NCBI GenBank assembly: GCA_903813345.2
Contig: CAIIXF020000009.1
Location: 21,727,759-21,787,758, forward strand
Length of the DNA: 60,000 bases
Source of the DNA: Owenia fusiformis
Lineage: Eukaryota; Annelida; Polychaeta; Sabellida; Oweniidae
Reading direction: 5' to 3'
Shown here: piece by piece, positions 38,560 through 51,500 of the stretch
Numbering within the stretch: position 1 is the first letter of the stretch
How the letters are laid out: the number at the start of each line of letters is the position of its first letter
The notes under the pieces: model-generated
Told to the model about the DNA's origin: nothing
The model's database searches: none
What the model saw: the letters and a program-made list of their open reading frames with translations, nothing else
Translations under genes and position numbers: made by a program

Positions 38560-38900
38560 CAAAACAGCAAGAGAAAGAAAACATCCAAGAGAGCACCAAT
38601 CATAAGGAAAATAAACCCAACAATCCCTTATAATCATAATCCAATGAAAAAAGAAACTAATACCCCCTCCCTAACAATTCAAGTACAGATATCAATCTGA
38701 GACCCTATCACCAAGGGAAATTTCGTTCATACTGACATCATTACAAAACATATTGAAGAATAAATTGAAATTGATAGCCAATGATCTAAACATAAAAAAA
38801 TTATGATATTAGTATTCATACAAGATAGAGCATCCAATCTCAAATGATGTGAGATAGACAAAATCCAATCATGAAAACATAGTATAATCATACATGGTCA
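38560..38900 (-). repeat. Fragment of Penelope-like element 3' region
   Basis: Matches 24190-24470: ACCAAGGGAAATTTCGTTCA, then ACTGACATCATTACAAAACA, TTGAAATTGATAGCCAAT and ATGATGTGAGATAGACAAAA correspond in order to the copy in the Penelope-like element. Same orientation as that element; no reverse transcriptase attached. Confidence 0.65.
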
Positions 38901-39547
38901 TAGTCCTATGCACAAGGCTATATGATTTTAATTTTAGTCAAAAGTATTCCAAAATATAATTTCCTCTGACAAATATATGATAGATCTCACGCCTTTTAAA
39001 ATAAGATAAAATTACATAACCGTAAGAATGATCCAAAGATATCATGGTTCATACAGAATTTTCATCATCTAACAATTTCAACCCACAAGGAATAAATCAG
39101 AAGGTTAAAGCAATTACCTGAAGTGGTATGATGAGAAAACTTCAATTGGATATTTCAACACCCAACAGTACGTTTCAAATAACTTGCAATATTGTAATAA
39201 ATAAAACAGTCAAGGAAGTCAATGATTTTAACATTACCCCCTGTAGATTTGCAATCAGGATGTTTAAAACCATTGGTTTTTATACTGGCACCCCACACAC
39301 AGAAATCAGGATATTCAAATAAATGTTCAAACCAGTCTTTCTCCCTTATAAACATTAGACCCAGGATACAGTGGGTGTTGAACAAATCTTCCTATAGCCT
39401 ACCATTAATCTGGTGAGCCCTCATCAATTACATACTTCTACAGTATCAGTTTCTAACCTAACCTCAGGTGAGTGGCATTTGAAATATCTCAGCAACATGA
39501 GATGCTACATAATCTGGAGAGGGGGTCTATTGTACGTATTTTAGGTT

Positions 39548-39658
39548 GATCTTGTTGGACCCAATATAAGATGGTATCCTTATTATGGGCAGTGCATAGG
39601 TCTTGATCTTGCTGGACCCAATATGAGATGGTACCCTTAATGGGCAGTGCATAGGTCT
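39548..39658. repeat. 57-bp tandem duplication
   Basis: GATCTTGTTGGACCCAATAT, then AAGATGGTATCCTTATTATG and GGCAGTGCATAGGTCTT are followed directly by a second copy with a 3-bp deletion and a few substitutions. Confidence 0.8.
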
Positions 39659-40149
39659 ATATTGTGGATACTTAAATTGTATTACTTACATTTTATGTGT
39701 TTTGTGTCCTAACATGTTATCTTGCTAGACCCTCAAGGATCTACCATTTCTGCCGGCTTCTCATTCCAGGGAAAATGGTAAATACCACTATGTCATGCAA
39801 ACAGAAACTCAATTTTTTCATTGTTTCCTAAACAGAAAATATAAATGAACCAAATCATAGCTGTGAATCTCAAGGATGAAATCCTAAATGTTGCCATGTT
39901 TTATATTGTTTTCACAACAATTAAACATCTATTTACAACTGTTACAATATTTCAGTTGAGGCCACTCATGAAAAAAGGGTTTGCTCTCATTAACTGAAGT
40001 CCCTATGAATTATACAACCTTCAGGGGGGTAGGTGTCTCTGGTTTCCATTTCAAACTAACTGACCATTTAGACAACAAATGATGTGCTGGAATAATTGAT
40101 CTTCAAGGCTAACAAAATGATTTAAGTAGGCACCTACCATTTGTTACAG

Positions 40150-40671
40150 ATGCTGAATGTCTTTCCGAACCTTGTTGGAACAAAATAGCATATACAACAT
40201 TTTCTTAGACCTCTCAATATTATAGTTATACAAAGGAAATTTTGGTTGATTTAACAAAAAGTATGCAAAACCTTAAAACAAAACCCCCCAAAATAGATAA
40301 AAATTAAGATTAACCTTTTATTTCATCAACAAGATACTTTTTTAAAATCAACCAAACTTTCCTTTGTAATATTACAATATTGAGAGACCTAAACACGTTG
40401 TGTTTATGTCGTTTTGTTCCAATGAGGTTCGGCTAGATGTTTCATTTCATCCCGAACATATGATACCAAGAACAAAAAAATGTCTGATGTGTTTTCTAAA
40501 ACAATATAGAGAATAGTATATATATATATATTTAAAATTATAATGTTACCAACCTAAAGATGACCATTAAATTGACGATTTGTAAAATTTCCAGAATGTT
40601 TTGATGACTGGTTTAAGAGAAACGCGTGTTCAAAAAGTTCACCATATAGATACCACTCCTTTATTTATAAT
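40150..40671. mobile_element. Second copy of the 2908-3595 TIR element, left end missing
   Basis: GAATGTCTTTCCGAACCTTG then TTGGAACAAAATAGCATATA aligns with 3130 onward, through the AGACCTCTCAATATT inverted arms, to GATACCACTCCTTTAT at the right end. The first about 220 bp of the element are absent. It confirms that the family is mobile or was mobile. Confidence 0.75.
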
Positions 40672-42060
40672 TTTTACGAAATAAAGAATACTCATGATTG
40701 AAAACAAACCAACCATCAGACACCAACCACTGCCACAAAAAAGTTGAAAACATGCACCACAAGATATTTCATCCAAAGCCAAGGTCTGTCTACATATCAA
40801 AGTCTATTTCAAGACACTTGTGGATTCTCAAAGTGCAAGAAACAACCCAAAATCAAAGTGAGTGATACCTTTAACAGATGCTTCCCTTCCATATATCACA
40901 TTTATGTTTGAATCTCAAAGCGGATGTAAGATCTTTTTTAAGACTCCTGCATAGCTTTCTGGAAAAATCTTCACAGGTTTTTTACTGAAGCGTGATTATA
41001 CTATTTACATATTAGCCCACTCTTTCAACATAGTTGGATCATTAGTGATGCCCTTGTTAACATTTGCCATGTTGGACATCTGTTTCAATACATTAATTTT
41101 AGGAAATTCCTCACCAGGTATGATATGATGTAGGTTAGCATATTGCTTTACTTTCAAAACATGTTTTACCTGTAAAAAGATCTTCAAAGGCTTCTACTCA
41201 TATATAAGACTCAAAACAGCAAACTTATTTCTACATTACTGTACGTACCAATCTGTTTTTAAAGATATTTATGGATATAAACATATTATATAAATTAGAT
41301 TGTTTAATTATATAACAATATTATCTATCATATGATATATTATAAATACATTTATAGTATTGAATATCGTGAAGACAAAATTAATTGTGTAACAACATCA
41401 CACATGTATTTGTCGATGTCTTGTATATGGCCTTATAGACAGGTATGTATAATAGTTGATTCCATAATACTACTGTTTTCCCTTGGAAATAAAATCGTAT
41501 TGTCCCTCTTAAAATCATACGTCCTGGGAAAAAATTGTATAACTCAAAAATCGTATTGTCCTGTGGAAAAATCATATTGGGATAGCATTACTGTAGATAC
41601 ACTTAATTTGGCTCCCGTTTTAATTTGACGGATTGGAGGATTCAGAAAATCCGCCAAATTATAAATCTGTCAAATTTCAGTTTGGAATTTTTGTCCAATG
41701 CACTTCAGAAATTATACTCCAGGGGCCCCTTTTCCTGTCAACATGTCATCAATTCTACATTTTTCCAAGATAAATACAGAACATATCTTAGTAAACACCT
41801 GTCAAACATCTACAAAAATTAAACTTCAGTCCTAAATCCGCCAAATTAAATAGCCACCAATATTTGAAATTGAGCAAATCCGTCAAATTAAGTAGCTTCA
41901 AAATAAGTGTTACTGATCTTTAGTAACTCAAAAATTGATTTGGTGAAAAAATCTTGGAAACTTATCATAATCCTAAATCTACCTGGGACTACTAAGTAGC
42001 AGTTCATCACAGAATGGTCATAGTGTATCATGGTTCAAATTCTAGGGGCATAGAAAAATG

Positions 42061-42272
42061 AAGCAAGTTGAAAAAAGACCTTTTTTGACCTTTTGAAGGC
42101 CATTGAAAGTCAAATCTCAAATCTAAAGTCAGATTTGAACTTCTGAGAACTTGTAGATGATTTTGAAAAACATTAGTCAATTTGAAGCAAGTTGGAAAAG
42201 ATCTTTTTGACCTTCAGAAGGTCATTGAAGGTCAAATCTCAAATCTAAAGTCAGATTTGAATTTCTGAGAAC
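42061..42272. repeat. 124-bp tandem duplication
   Basis: AAGCAAGTTGAAAAAAGACC ... CTCAAATCTAAAGTCAGATT ... TTCTGAGAAC recurs 124 bp further on from 42185 with few changes. Each copy is rich in GACCTT and GGTCA. Confidence 0.8.
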
Positions 42273-43495
42273 CGCAAACCACCAACCACTGTCACAAAAA
42301 TGGATACTATTACAATATGCCACCACCACATAAAAATGGAAACCATAAAAATAGAAAAATAACACATTGTTGAATTTTTTTTAATTTTTCTGGTTTAATG
42401 TTTGCCTTTTGGGGATTTTATATGAGCCAAAAATATATTCTAAAATTGGAACAATTTTTGTTTAGCTTGCTCGCTAGATCTGGTTCTCTCTTTAATACCT
42501 TTCAGACAATCTTGAATAAATAATCTATTGGAAATTGGAAATAATATCCTCAGAAGAATCTGGGAACAAACTAAAATATATCAATCCAAGGTTATAGTTG
42601 GCATGTTTTTGGTCCAACATTTTCAATGACAAAAAGTTGGGTTCATTCTAATACTTCAATAATATAGGCGTAGAGAGAACCAATTAAGATTCATGTCTGT
42701 AAAATTAAGTGGATTCTGAGCTTAGATTAACGATATTACAATTAGAGTTAACATTCTATTTTTGAGCACCAGGTAACCATGCAACTCTTGTAGAATAAAA
42801 TGTTATTGAATATAAATTCCTAGCCATGAGACATTTACCTGTCAAAAAACTAAAAAAAGAAACAATGATGACACTTTTAATTTGAAGCCCATAGGCCAAG
42901 TCTCTGCCATCCTGACAGTGACAGATTCAGTCAGATTAAAAAATCAATCTTTTTAGATTTCAATTGAGATCCACATGCAATCTCCATTATAAGTATTTTT
43001 CATGAATTCCAAATTCAAATCTTCAAAAGTGTGTGCTGTATTTACTTTAAATTAGCCTATTAGGCTGGGTCAAGTACCTTATATTCTTTTGATATTCTAC
43101 CAGGCCAATTTAGGAACTTAAGTTGGCACATGCCAGTCTATACAAGGGCCTCAAAGACAATATGAAATTAAGGAAATGTCACCTTGACCTCAAGAGTGAA
43201 AAGAACACCAAAAGTTCACCTAAACATACACCATATTTTAACAAACCCTTTGAAGATAACTGTAATAACATCCAACTGGGCATTTATTAAGTGCTTTTTA
43301 ATTACTTTATTCCTTGTATTGTTATATGATATTTTGGTAAACAATACAGTATCATTCCACTTTAATTAAGACAATGTACGAGGAAGTACATAGAGGACCA
43401 TCCTGGAGGATATGCAGCAATGAAAACCTGTGAGAACTGCAATGCAGAAGTTGTGAAAGTTTAGTCTTCCTCTTTCCCATACTAATTAATATATA

Positions 43496-43575
43496 CAGTA
43501 AAACCTGTCTTAGTGAACACCTCTCTCTTGTGAACACCTCTCTCTAGTAAATACCTGTCTCTAGAGAAAACCCTT
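43496..43575. repeat. AGTAAAACCTGTCTTAGTGAACACC repeat block
   Basis: TACAGTAAAACCTGTCTTAG begins a series of four degenerate CACCTCTCTCTNGTGAA units. The start is the reverse complement of 3790-3825. Probably one end of a decayed DNA transposon. Confidence 0.5.
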
Positions 43576-44873
43576 CCTCCTTCCATACTCTACTGACTTC
43601 TGTGTAATAACCTTCTCAGTAGTGAATGCCTACCAACATTGAACATTTTTCTCAGCATAAAAATGTTCAATATACACAGGTTTTTTTGTGTATGTGACAC
43701 AAGAGATTCTAATATTAGGTTCATTCCTAAATAGTGGTAAATTAAATAGATAGAAGATCGAGTTCCCAAGTAACATCTAATAAGATCATACTCTACCATG
43801 ATGTTAACATTTATTTTTGATTTTCATACAATTTGCATAATAATATCCATTTCCTCAATCAATTAGAAAAAAAGACATTTGATGCCATTTTTACAGGGAC
43901 CCTGTTACCAGTTACATAACAGGTGTCTCTCGATGTAAAGTTGAAATGGGTAAATATTGTAAATAAGGTGATTGAAAAATGATCATAAAGAATTAATTTT
44001 TGCATCTGTATTGTATTGAGAGAATGAGGAGGGTATTCACTACTACCTTTGCCTGTGGGGTCCTAAAAATAGAAAAAACAGCAACTCCCAGGAGAAGCAA
44101 ATTCCACCACAAATGGGACAGAAAAAGCGTTCACATTGAGAGGTGTTCAGATTAGAGAGCTACATGATGATGTATTTGGATATTCAGGTTTTATGCAATA
44201 TAAACACCACTAGAGAAACATAAGACTTGGTGAGTCTTTTGTTTTGATATACTTGTGTTTCCTGCTGAAAAAGTTATGTAAAGTTTAATTGTTTCCAGAT
44301 GTCAGACAAAAGTGTAAACATTTATGTCAGGTAAACAAAATTCCCCCTTTTATTATAGGTCAAATGTAGGCCTGGAATAATATAAAGGGGAGGGGGCAAT
44401 ATTTTCAAACATCAAGGCCCATGAAATAAGGCCTGATTTTGAAAGCAAGGACCAAAAATATATCTAAAAATAAATAATTTGGGCTCAACTTTTGTAGGTT
44501 ATTATTTATAACTCAGTTACATGGTCTGTTGAAAGTCATATTCCCAGTAATGCCCATCCCTGTTATGAAGTCATTAGAATATTAATATGAACCAATTAGA
44601 GCAAGATATAGCCGGATAAATACCATTAACTGACAGTGATGTTTTACAAGTTAGACAGACAGTGCCAGGTTTACCTGACATGAGCTATCAGGAAGATAGC
44701 AATTTATAGAGAACAACATTCCTATTCCCTGATAAGTTTTCTTTCATTTGACATTGAATATATCGTGGGATGTAGAATCTTGTTCTGTTTGCTAATTTAC
44801 AACATTCTTTGATTTCTGCTAACTTGTAGACTAATTAATAAAATATAATTGATATTTAGCATTTAATTGATTT

Positions 44874-44879
44874 ATATAC
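44874..44879 (+). repeat. Target-site duplication ATATAC, left copy
   Basis: ATATAC directly before the left terminus CACGCGGT of the 13.8-kb element; an identical hexamer directly follows the right terminus at 58676-58681. Confidence 0.65.
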
Positions 44880-45420
44880 CACGCGGTAGTATCTCTTCGG
44901 GACGTATCGAAACCACTCCGTCCCGAAAAACCGTTAATTTGAATTTAAAACCTACCCCAGTGTTTGAAAATCAAGGATTGTGAGTCTCACACTTCACCGT
45001 TTTTCTTCAAACTTGTTCCGTACAAAGCTTCACAGAAATACCTTTCAGTCGATACATTGTTTTCGTGTACAAAGTACCTCGTTTTAGCGGCGTTTTGGTC
45101 CCCAGCTGCGAGATAAAGCAAATTTTCATAACTTTCAACTGTAAGTCAAGTTATCTCGCCAGTCTTTTACCCATTCTCGCTCATAATTTCAGAATGGACT
45201 CCCATTACAACCTTCCATCGCTACGTTTTGATTTTTGGGCATCAAACGCAGCAGTTTCTAAATCATCCACACATCTCTTAAAATTTGACTAATACGTCCC
45301 GTCACCTTCCACTACGCCCCGCCGAGTCTATGACTACAAACGTGGAGTTGTATTCTAAAACATTTTGTTCATCGTTGTGTAATTTTATATAGGTTTGCCT
45401 TGGTCGATTCTTAACACCAG
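44880..45420 (+). repeat. Left terminal inverted repeat
   Basis: Begins CACGCGGTAGTATCTCTTCG, contains the internal inverted pair TTCGGGACG...CGTCCCGAA, TTTGGTCCCCAGCTG and TACGCCCCGCCGAGTC. Similarity with the right repeat fades after TTGGTCGATTCTTA near 45420. An ORF at 45065-45292 is a by-product of the repeat and is not called as a gene. Confidence 0.85.
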
Positions 45421-45923
45421 TCTTAAGTTTAGCATACATACGAAGTATAACTATAACTGATTGCATGAAATTGATAATTTAAATGTTTGTGAAGATGTTG
45501 CTTTTTAACTTTAATTATATGTAATTGTCCTGTATTTGATTTTGTGAGGAAATCAAGTGTCTGGTTTGAAACACAATAAAATCTGGAATCTTGTTTTGCT
45601 AATGTTCAACATAAATAATTTATAAATTATCGGCCGAGGGCAGATTAGAGCGGATCAATCAATGATGTACAAAAAGTAACATGTAAAAGAAAAAACGCTA
45701 TACTATTGTGATGACTAAATTGCTCTCGACAGAAAGCTTCAATTTTCATTGCATCATATTTATTTATTTACCTGTATTTAAACAGAGTGGTTTTAAACAT
45801 ATGCAGTTACTACTTAAATGATAATAACACTATTTGCTTAATTCTATGAAGAATGTTTTTATAGTTTTTAATATTCTATCGTCCAGCGTATTCTCTCCGA
45901 ATTATTGATCTGGCTGGGGTCAA
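45421..45923. other. Unique-looking sequence inside the large element
   Basis: AT-rich, no ORF or repeat recognised between the left inverted repeat and the first 15-bp minisatellite. Confidence 0.4.
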
Positions 45924-46028
45924 CCCAGTTGTCCGAAACCCAGTTGTCCGAAACCCAGTTCTCCGAAACCCAGTTCTCCGAAACCCAGTTCTCCGAAACC
46001 CAGTTCTCCGAAACCCAGTTCTCCAAAA
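45924..46028 (+). repeat. 15-bp minisatellite, seven units of CCCAGTTNTCCGAAA
   Basis: Seven exact-length 15-bp units; two have CCCAGTTGTCCGAAA, four CCCAGTTCTCCGAAA, and the last is CCCAGTTCTCCAAAA. The same unit in the opposite orientation makes up the array at 56463-56597. The sequence GATCTGGCT is near one edge of both arrays. Confidence 0.92.
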
Positions 46029-46569
46029 ATTAAAAAATTAAATGTCTTAGTAACGAATCTTGTCGCAACCTCGCGAATCAGGACAGCATAACATTGGTAT
46101 CACGTTGACATCGGTTAGCCCGGTCAATAATGGGTCCGAAGGTTCACGATCATATATATATTCTTACTAGATTCTCGGCACATAGAGTTATATGGACATT
46201 CTACAAATTTTGAACCGCATTGTCCAGCACGAATCGCACTCCTTCTTGGTGAAAATTCAAGACTGACGCCAACATTTTAGACAATTATCACAGTCGAAGA
46301 GAATATTCTGGCGAAAAAAAGGAATATCTATCTCATTAAAATAACGTATGGACGTCCGTGACAATTATATATATTCATTTGATAATTTTTTTCATTCCCT
46401 TTTCTCAATAAAATATGGTTAATTATGTTTTCCAATATCAATTGATAATATTTCTACCCTGAAAAATATCTAAAAATAAAAAGAAGATTTTGGTTGTTCA
46501 GTACCACCCATTGTTAAGATTTCGTCCAAATTTTCGATAAATCAATAAAATATGCTCATTTCGTATAAC

Positions 46570-48175
46570 TTATATATGTGGCATATATAGAGATTGTCCT
46601 ATATGAGGTTCAGGAGATGCGGCCCTCGGGCAAATATATTATATTTGCCTCGGGATAATCCCAATATCCTGAACCGACTATAGGATAATATGTTTATCCC
46701 ATACCAATCTTGGTCATCTGGTTCACATTGTTCAATTGTGGAAATATTTTTGAATATTCATGTCCAGTTTTGTTTTCTCGGCCGTGGGCGGATTTTCCTG
46801 TTCTCTCAAATATTCCCACATTTATTTTCTCGAATTTGTGATTGATTAAGTGGATGCCCCTTCCCTTTAATTTTAAACCATCAAACAGATCCCGATTGTC
46901 TGTGTTTTCTCCATTGTCGTTTACAGTCATTACGCGAACGTTACAAATTATGAACAAATATGCGAGCGGCGATTATGACGTAGCGGGCAGATATACTATA
47001 TTTGCCCGCTCGGAGCGGGACGTAAAGCTATATCTGCCCGCTGATGAAAATATAAGATTTTACAAACCGGCTTTATGTACCTATAACGCGTCCAAGTATG
47101 GGATAAATAGAGATTATCCTATATGAGGTTCAGGATATTGGGATTATCCCGAGGCTAATATAATATATTTGCCCGAGGGCCGCAGGTCCCGAGGGAAAAT
47201 ATATTATATTGGCCAAGGGATAATCCCAATATCCTGAACCGACTATAGGATAATATGTTTATCCCATACCAATATTGGTCATCTGGTTAACATTGTTCAA
47301 TCGTGGAAATATTTTAGAATATTCATGTCCAGTTTTGTTTTCTTGGCCGTGGGCGGATTTTCCTGTTCTCTCAAATATTCCCACATTTATTTTCCCAAAT
47401 TACTGATTGATTAAGTTGATGCTCCTTCTCTTTTTTAAACCATCAAACAGATCCCGATTGTCTGTGTTTTCTCCATTGTCGTTTACAGTCATTACGCGAA
47501 CGTTACAAATTATGAACAAATATGCGAGTAGCGATTGTGACGTAGCGGGCAGATATATAGAGATTATCCTATATGAGGTTCAGGATATTGGGATTATCCC
47601 GAGGCCAATATAAAATATCTGTCCGAGGGCCGTAGGTCCCGAGGGAAGATATATCATATTGGCCAAGGGATAATCCCAATATCCTGAACCGACTATAGGA
47701 TGATCTGTTTATCCCATACCAATCTTGGTCATTTAGAAACTTTGGAACTTCGTGGAATTATTTTAGAATATTCATGTCTAGTTTTGTTCTCTTGGGCGTG
47801 GCCTGATTTTCCTGTTCTTTAGTAGATTTTTGATTATTAACAGGGCATATTGCTCCTTCCCTTCTTCAAAGCATCAAAAAGATCGCGATCGTCTGCAAAC
47901 GTTACAAAAATGAACCAATATGCGAACGGCGAGCGGGCAGATATACAGTATATCTGCCCGCTCGTAGCGGGACGTAAAGCTATATCTACCCGCTGGTGAA
48001 AATATAAGTTTTTACAAACCGGCTTTATGTACCTGTAACACGTCCAAGTATGGGATAAACTATTAGATATACTACTCGGAGCGGGACGTAAAGCTATATC
48101 TGCCCGCTGATGAAAATATAAGTTTTTACAAACCGGCTTTATGTACCTGTAACACGTCCAAGTATGGGATAAATA
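46570..48175. repeat. Triplicated palindromic repeat blocks with CGGGCAGATATA / GGTTCAGGATATTGGG motifs
   Basis: Three blocks each hold a palindrome with arms CCTATATGAGGTTCAGGATA and its complement TATCCTGAACCGACTATAGG (about 46589-46692, 47106-47254, 47558-47706), around CCGAGGGCCGYAGGTCCCGAGG. Between them recur ATTTTCCTGTTCTCTCAAAT and the AGATCCCGATTGTCTGTG segment. A separate sub-block, GAGCGGGACGTAAAGCTATA through CCAAGTATGGGATAAA, occurs at 47011, 47967 and 48077. These are probably tandem or nested copies of one palindromic transposon family. Confidence 0.7.
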
Positions 48176-48500
48176 GGCTTACATATCAGATGTCTATCCT
48201 TTTTTCATCATAATATAAGAGGTTTGTATGTTTTAGTAGAAACGTATTCCTTTCCAAACATTTAGATTTAAGAATTTCTCCCATTGGTGATATTGTTCAA
48301 AATCAAAACTGTGTTTTGCGATATATTGAACTGTTGAAGTAAGCGTGTATGTATGTATAGCTTTATTGCCCTAATTTAATTAGGAGATACATATTATTTA
48401 TATGCAATTACATCAAATATAATAAAATTAACATATGGACAGACAACCTATTTACAAGATGTTTGTATATAATATATATATATATATGTGTGTCTCAGAG

Positions 48501-51500
48501 TCAGACAGTGTTATCTATTTTCACAGCTCTGAGATTATAGTTGATTTTGACTAATTCTGCAACATGTTTCAACTTCAACATAGTATGTTGATCATTTGTA
48601 TCATTAATGCCAAGGATTGTGTCACAATCAAATCTCACTTTCAGTTCCGTGCAGAATTTCGCCAGTTTCTCTCTGGCTGGAATGTAGCATTCAGCTTTAC
48701 AGTAGAATAAGAAATGTTCTACTGTTTCTGTCTCATATGAGTCACACATTGTACATAATTTGGATTTGTTATCTCCTCCACGATATTTACTATTGAGCAT
48801 ATGTTCCCCAGTTAACAGTTTGAACATTATAATACAAGAAGCCATGGCGCTTGGAAATTGCTGTGCCACACACCACCAAATATTAGGTTTCAGTGTATTA
48901 AAGTTCAATTTACGAAAGTGATTTAAACCACTGTACATAAGGCTTTTTGTATATGTTCTCTGGAGTTGAACATCTGAGACTTTTGACAGAACCATCCGTT
49001 TCCATGCATATTTACTAATATCAGAGTTGCCATATAAAATGTCATGCACATCGACCCTTAGGCCATATGTCTCTACACGTTGAAGCATTGCTTTTATGGG
49101 TGAAAATATGTTACATTGATTCTCTACATTCCACAGGTAGAATATGCGATAAACACAGATCGCTTTATAAGCATTTGTAAACGGTAGCTTCAGTAAGCTC
49201 CAAAGAAATGTCAGGCTTAAAAAATCAATGTACAGATCGACATCTAGCCATCCTAATGTTGTGGAGGACAGAGGATTACTAGCATTTTTTGATATATATT
49301 GTATACGTTTTCCAATATCTTTTTGAGTATTTTCTAATTTAACTATATCACCATCCTGATAATTGATAATTGGTGCTGCGTACAGCATACTTGGAATAGA
49401 GAATGTCTTATATAGGTTTGAGGCTGATATTGGAGTAAGCCCCCCACAGCGATTACCTATTGCTAGTTGGCAGTAATACTGCCTCAAACCTTTATTGCAA
49501 CGTTCATCTACATAATTAGTGATACATTTATTTGTAGAAAGAGGTATTCCCAGATGAGTTAGGGACTCTGATCTTGATATTTGTACACCTCCAATTTTTA
49601 ATCGTTGTGCAGCACCCAGCTCTATTTTTTCATTAAATACCAAGTATGAACATTTTTTAGGATGAATGCTATATCGCCATTTGTAACTATGTCTAGTGAA
49701 GGTGTTAAGCAGGGTTTGCATACTTTCAAAAGAATTCGAGATTATACATGTATCATCTGCATAGCTTGGACATACACAATTAATATGGCCTATAGAAGCA
49801 CCAATATTAAGGTTAGACATTTCAACAATGAGATCTGCCATATATAACTGATAGAAAATCATGGAGAGCACCCCACCTTGATGGACCCCCTGCAGAATAG
49901 GGAACAGGTCTGAACACGTACCAGCTACCATTACTGAGCACATATATTTCTTGTACATCTGATACAGTACTCTCCAGATCTTACCAACTACCCCACAATT
50001 ATATAGTTTAATTAGCAGCCCGTCGATCCACACGGAATCGAAGGCTTTTCTAATGTCCGCTACTGTAACCACAACCATTTTGTTGTGTTCAACACCATGA
50101 GCAATAGTCTCTTGTACTAATAATGAGGTGTGAACAGATGAGCACTTATCAGTTGATGCTCCTTGCAGGAGAGGAATTGACCTTAAAATCGGTGTTTTTA
50201 CATATTTAAGAACAATGTTGTCAAACAGCTTTCTAAACATAGTCATTAGCGTTATACCCCGTGAGTTATCTTTTACCAAGGGGTCTTTCCCAGCTTTAAC
50301 AATTGAAATCATGATGCCTATACTAAAATTCTTTGGAATATACTCTGTTTTGATAATAGAATCATACAATAAAGCAATGCCATGATATAAGATATAACCA
50401 CCATATTTTAAGTGCTCAGCTGTTATTGAATCATAACCTCTGGCTCGCTTACAATGCAGTGCCTTAACTGCACCAATTACGTCATCTGTGGTAATACTCA
50501 ATTGTTCATCCTCAATATGCATATTAGATATAAGATATTTTATTCTATTTTCCACCTCTAGTTTAAAGGGATTGTCAAAATTTGGAGATTCATTCGGGGT
50601 TGCAAGATTTTTAAAGTGATCTTTCCATTGTTCAAGAATACCCACTGGGTCCGTAATTAACTCACCATCATTTGATAGCACTGGACTAGTAGGGGATTTT
50701 CTCGATTTCCGTTGCTTATTAACCAAGTACCAATAAAAGCGCTGGTCAGCTTGCTCAGATTTATATAGCTTTTCCATTTCCTGCCTTTCATATTCAATTT
50801 GAGCTACATGGAAGGCTTTGTTAAAGACCCTTTTAGCATCTAAGTATTGTCTTCTCACAGTATTTGTATTATTGCGCGGCCTTCCATGGGAAACCCATGT
50901 GTGCCATTTGGCTTTTTTATCTTTAGCTAAAAGTGTTAAATTCACATTCCAAAAGGGCTTAACATGCCGTTTAAATTTACGTTTTGGAATATGGTATTCC
51001 GAGCAGCTGATCAGTGTTTCTGCCAAAGTATCAGTGAAGTGTTCAATTTCCTTCTCACCCAAAGGTCTTTTAGACAGAATTTCTTGAAGTTTTAATAAAA
51101 TATCATTAGAACAGTGTTCAACTGACTTAGTATACGTATTAGTAATATCAGGTTCAGAAATTTTGTTCCATGCAAAAACCCCTGTCGCGTTATCAGTTGA
51201 GATTTTTGACGTACATGCATTGACACTCATGGCAGTATATATTGGTAAGTGGTCAGATGAGTTATCTGGCTCATCATCTATGATGAAACATTTATCTATG
51301 TTGTTAACAAGTGATGTTGATGTGATAATATGATCTATATAACTTACATATTGTTTACCATTTCGAGACATTTGAAATGTGAAATTAGGACCTGTTGTAT
51401 CATTCTCCATGTCAATCGCAGTTAAAACATTACGTGTCATGAAATCAAAAAGCTTCAACCCATTTAATGATGGTTGACCACTGCCTCTACTACTAGCAGT

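Larger units (their letters stand above)
38100..40149. other. Intergenic sequence with old repeat fragments
   Basis: No gene recognised. It contains the third Penelope-like 3' fragment (38560-38900) and a 57-bp tandem duplication (39548-39658); ORFs in the stretch have no recognisable content. Confidence 0.5.
40672..44879. other. Intergenic sequence, no gene recognised
   Basis: AT-rich. Holds the 124-bp tandem duplication at 42061-42272, the AGTAAAACCTGTCTTAGTG repeat at 43496, and a short AACAGCAACTCC fragment at 44079. Open frames here (for example 41332-41628) show no recognisable domain. Confidence 0.5.

Noticed and set aside
45065-45292. 75-codon ORF repeated at 58196-58489 as a possible conserved protein
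   Set aside because: Its conservation is explained by the near-identical inverted repeats; it has no recognisable domain and no splice or promoter support.
45924-46028. CRISPR-like array
   Set aside because: Units are contiguous with no spacers, in animal DNA with no cas genes.
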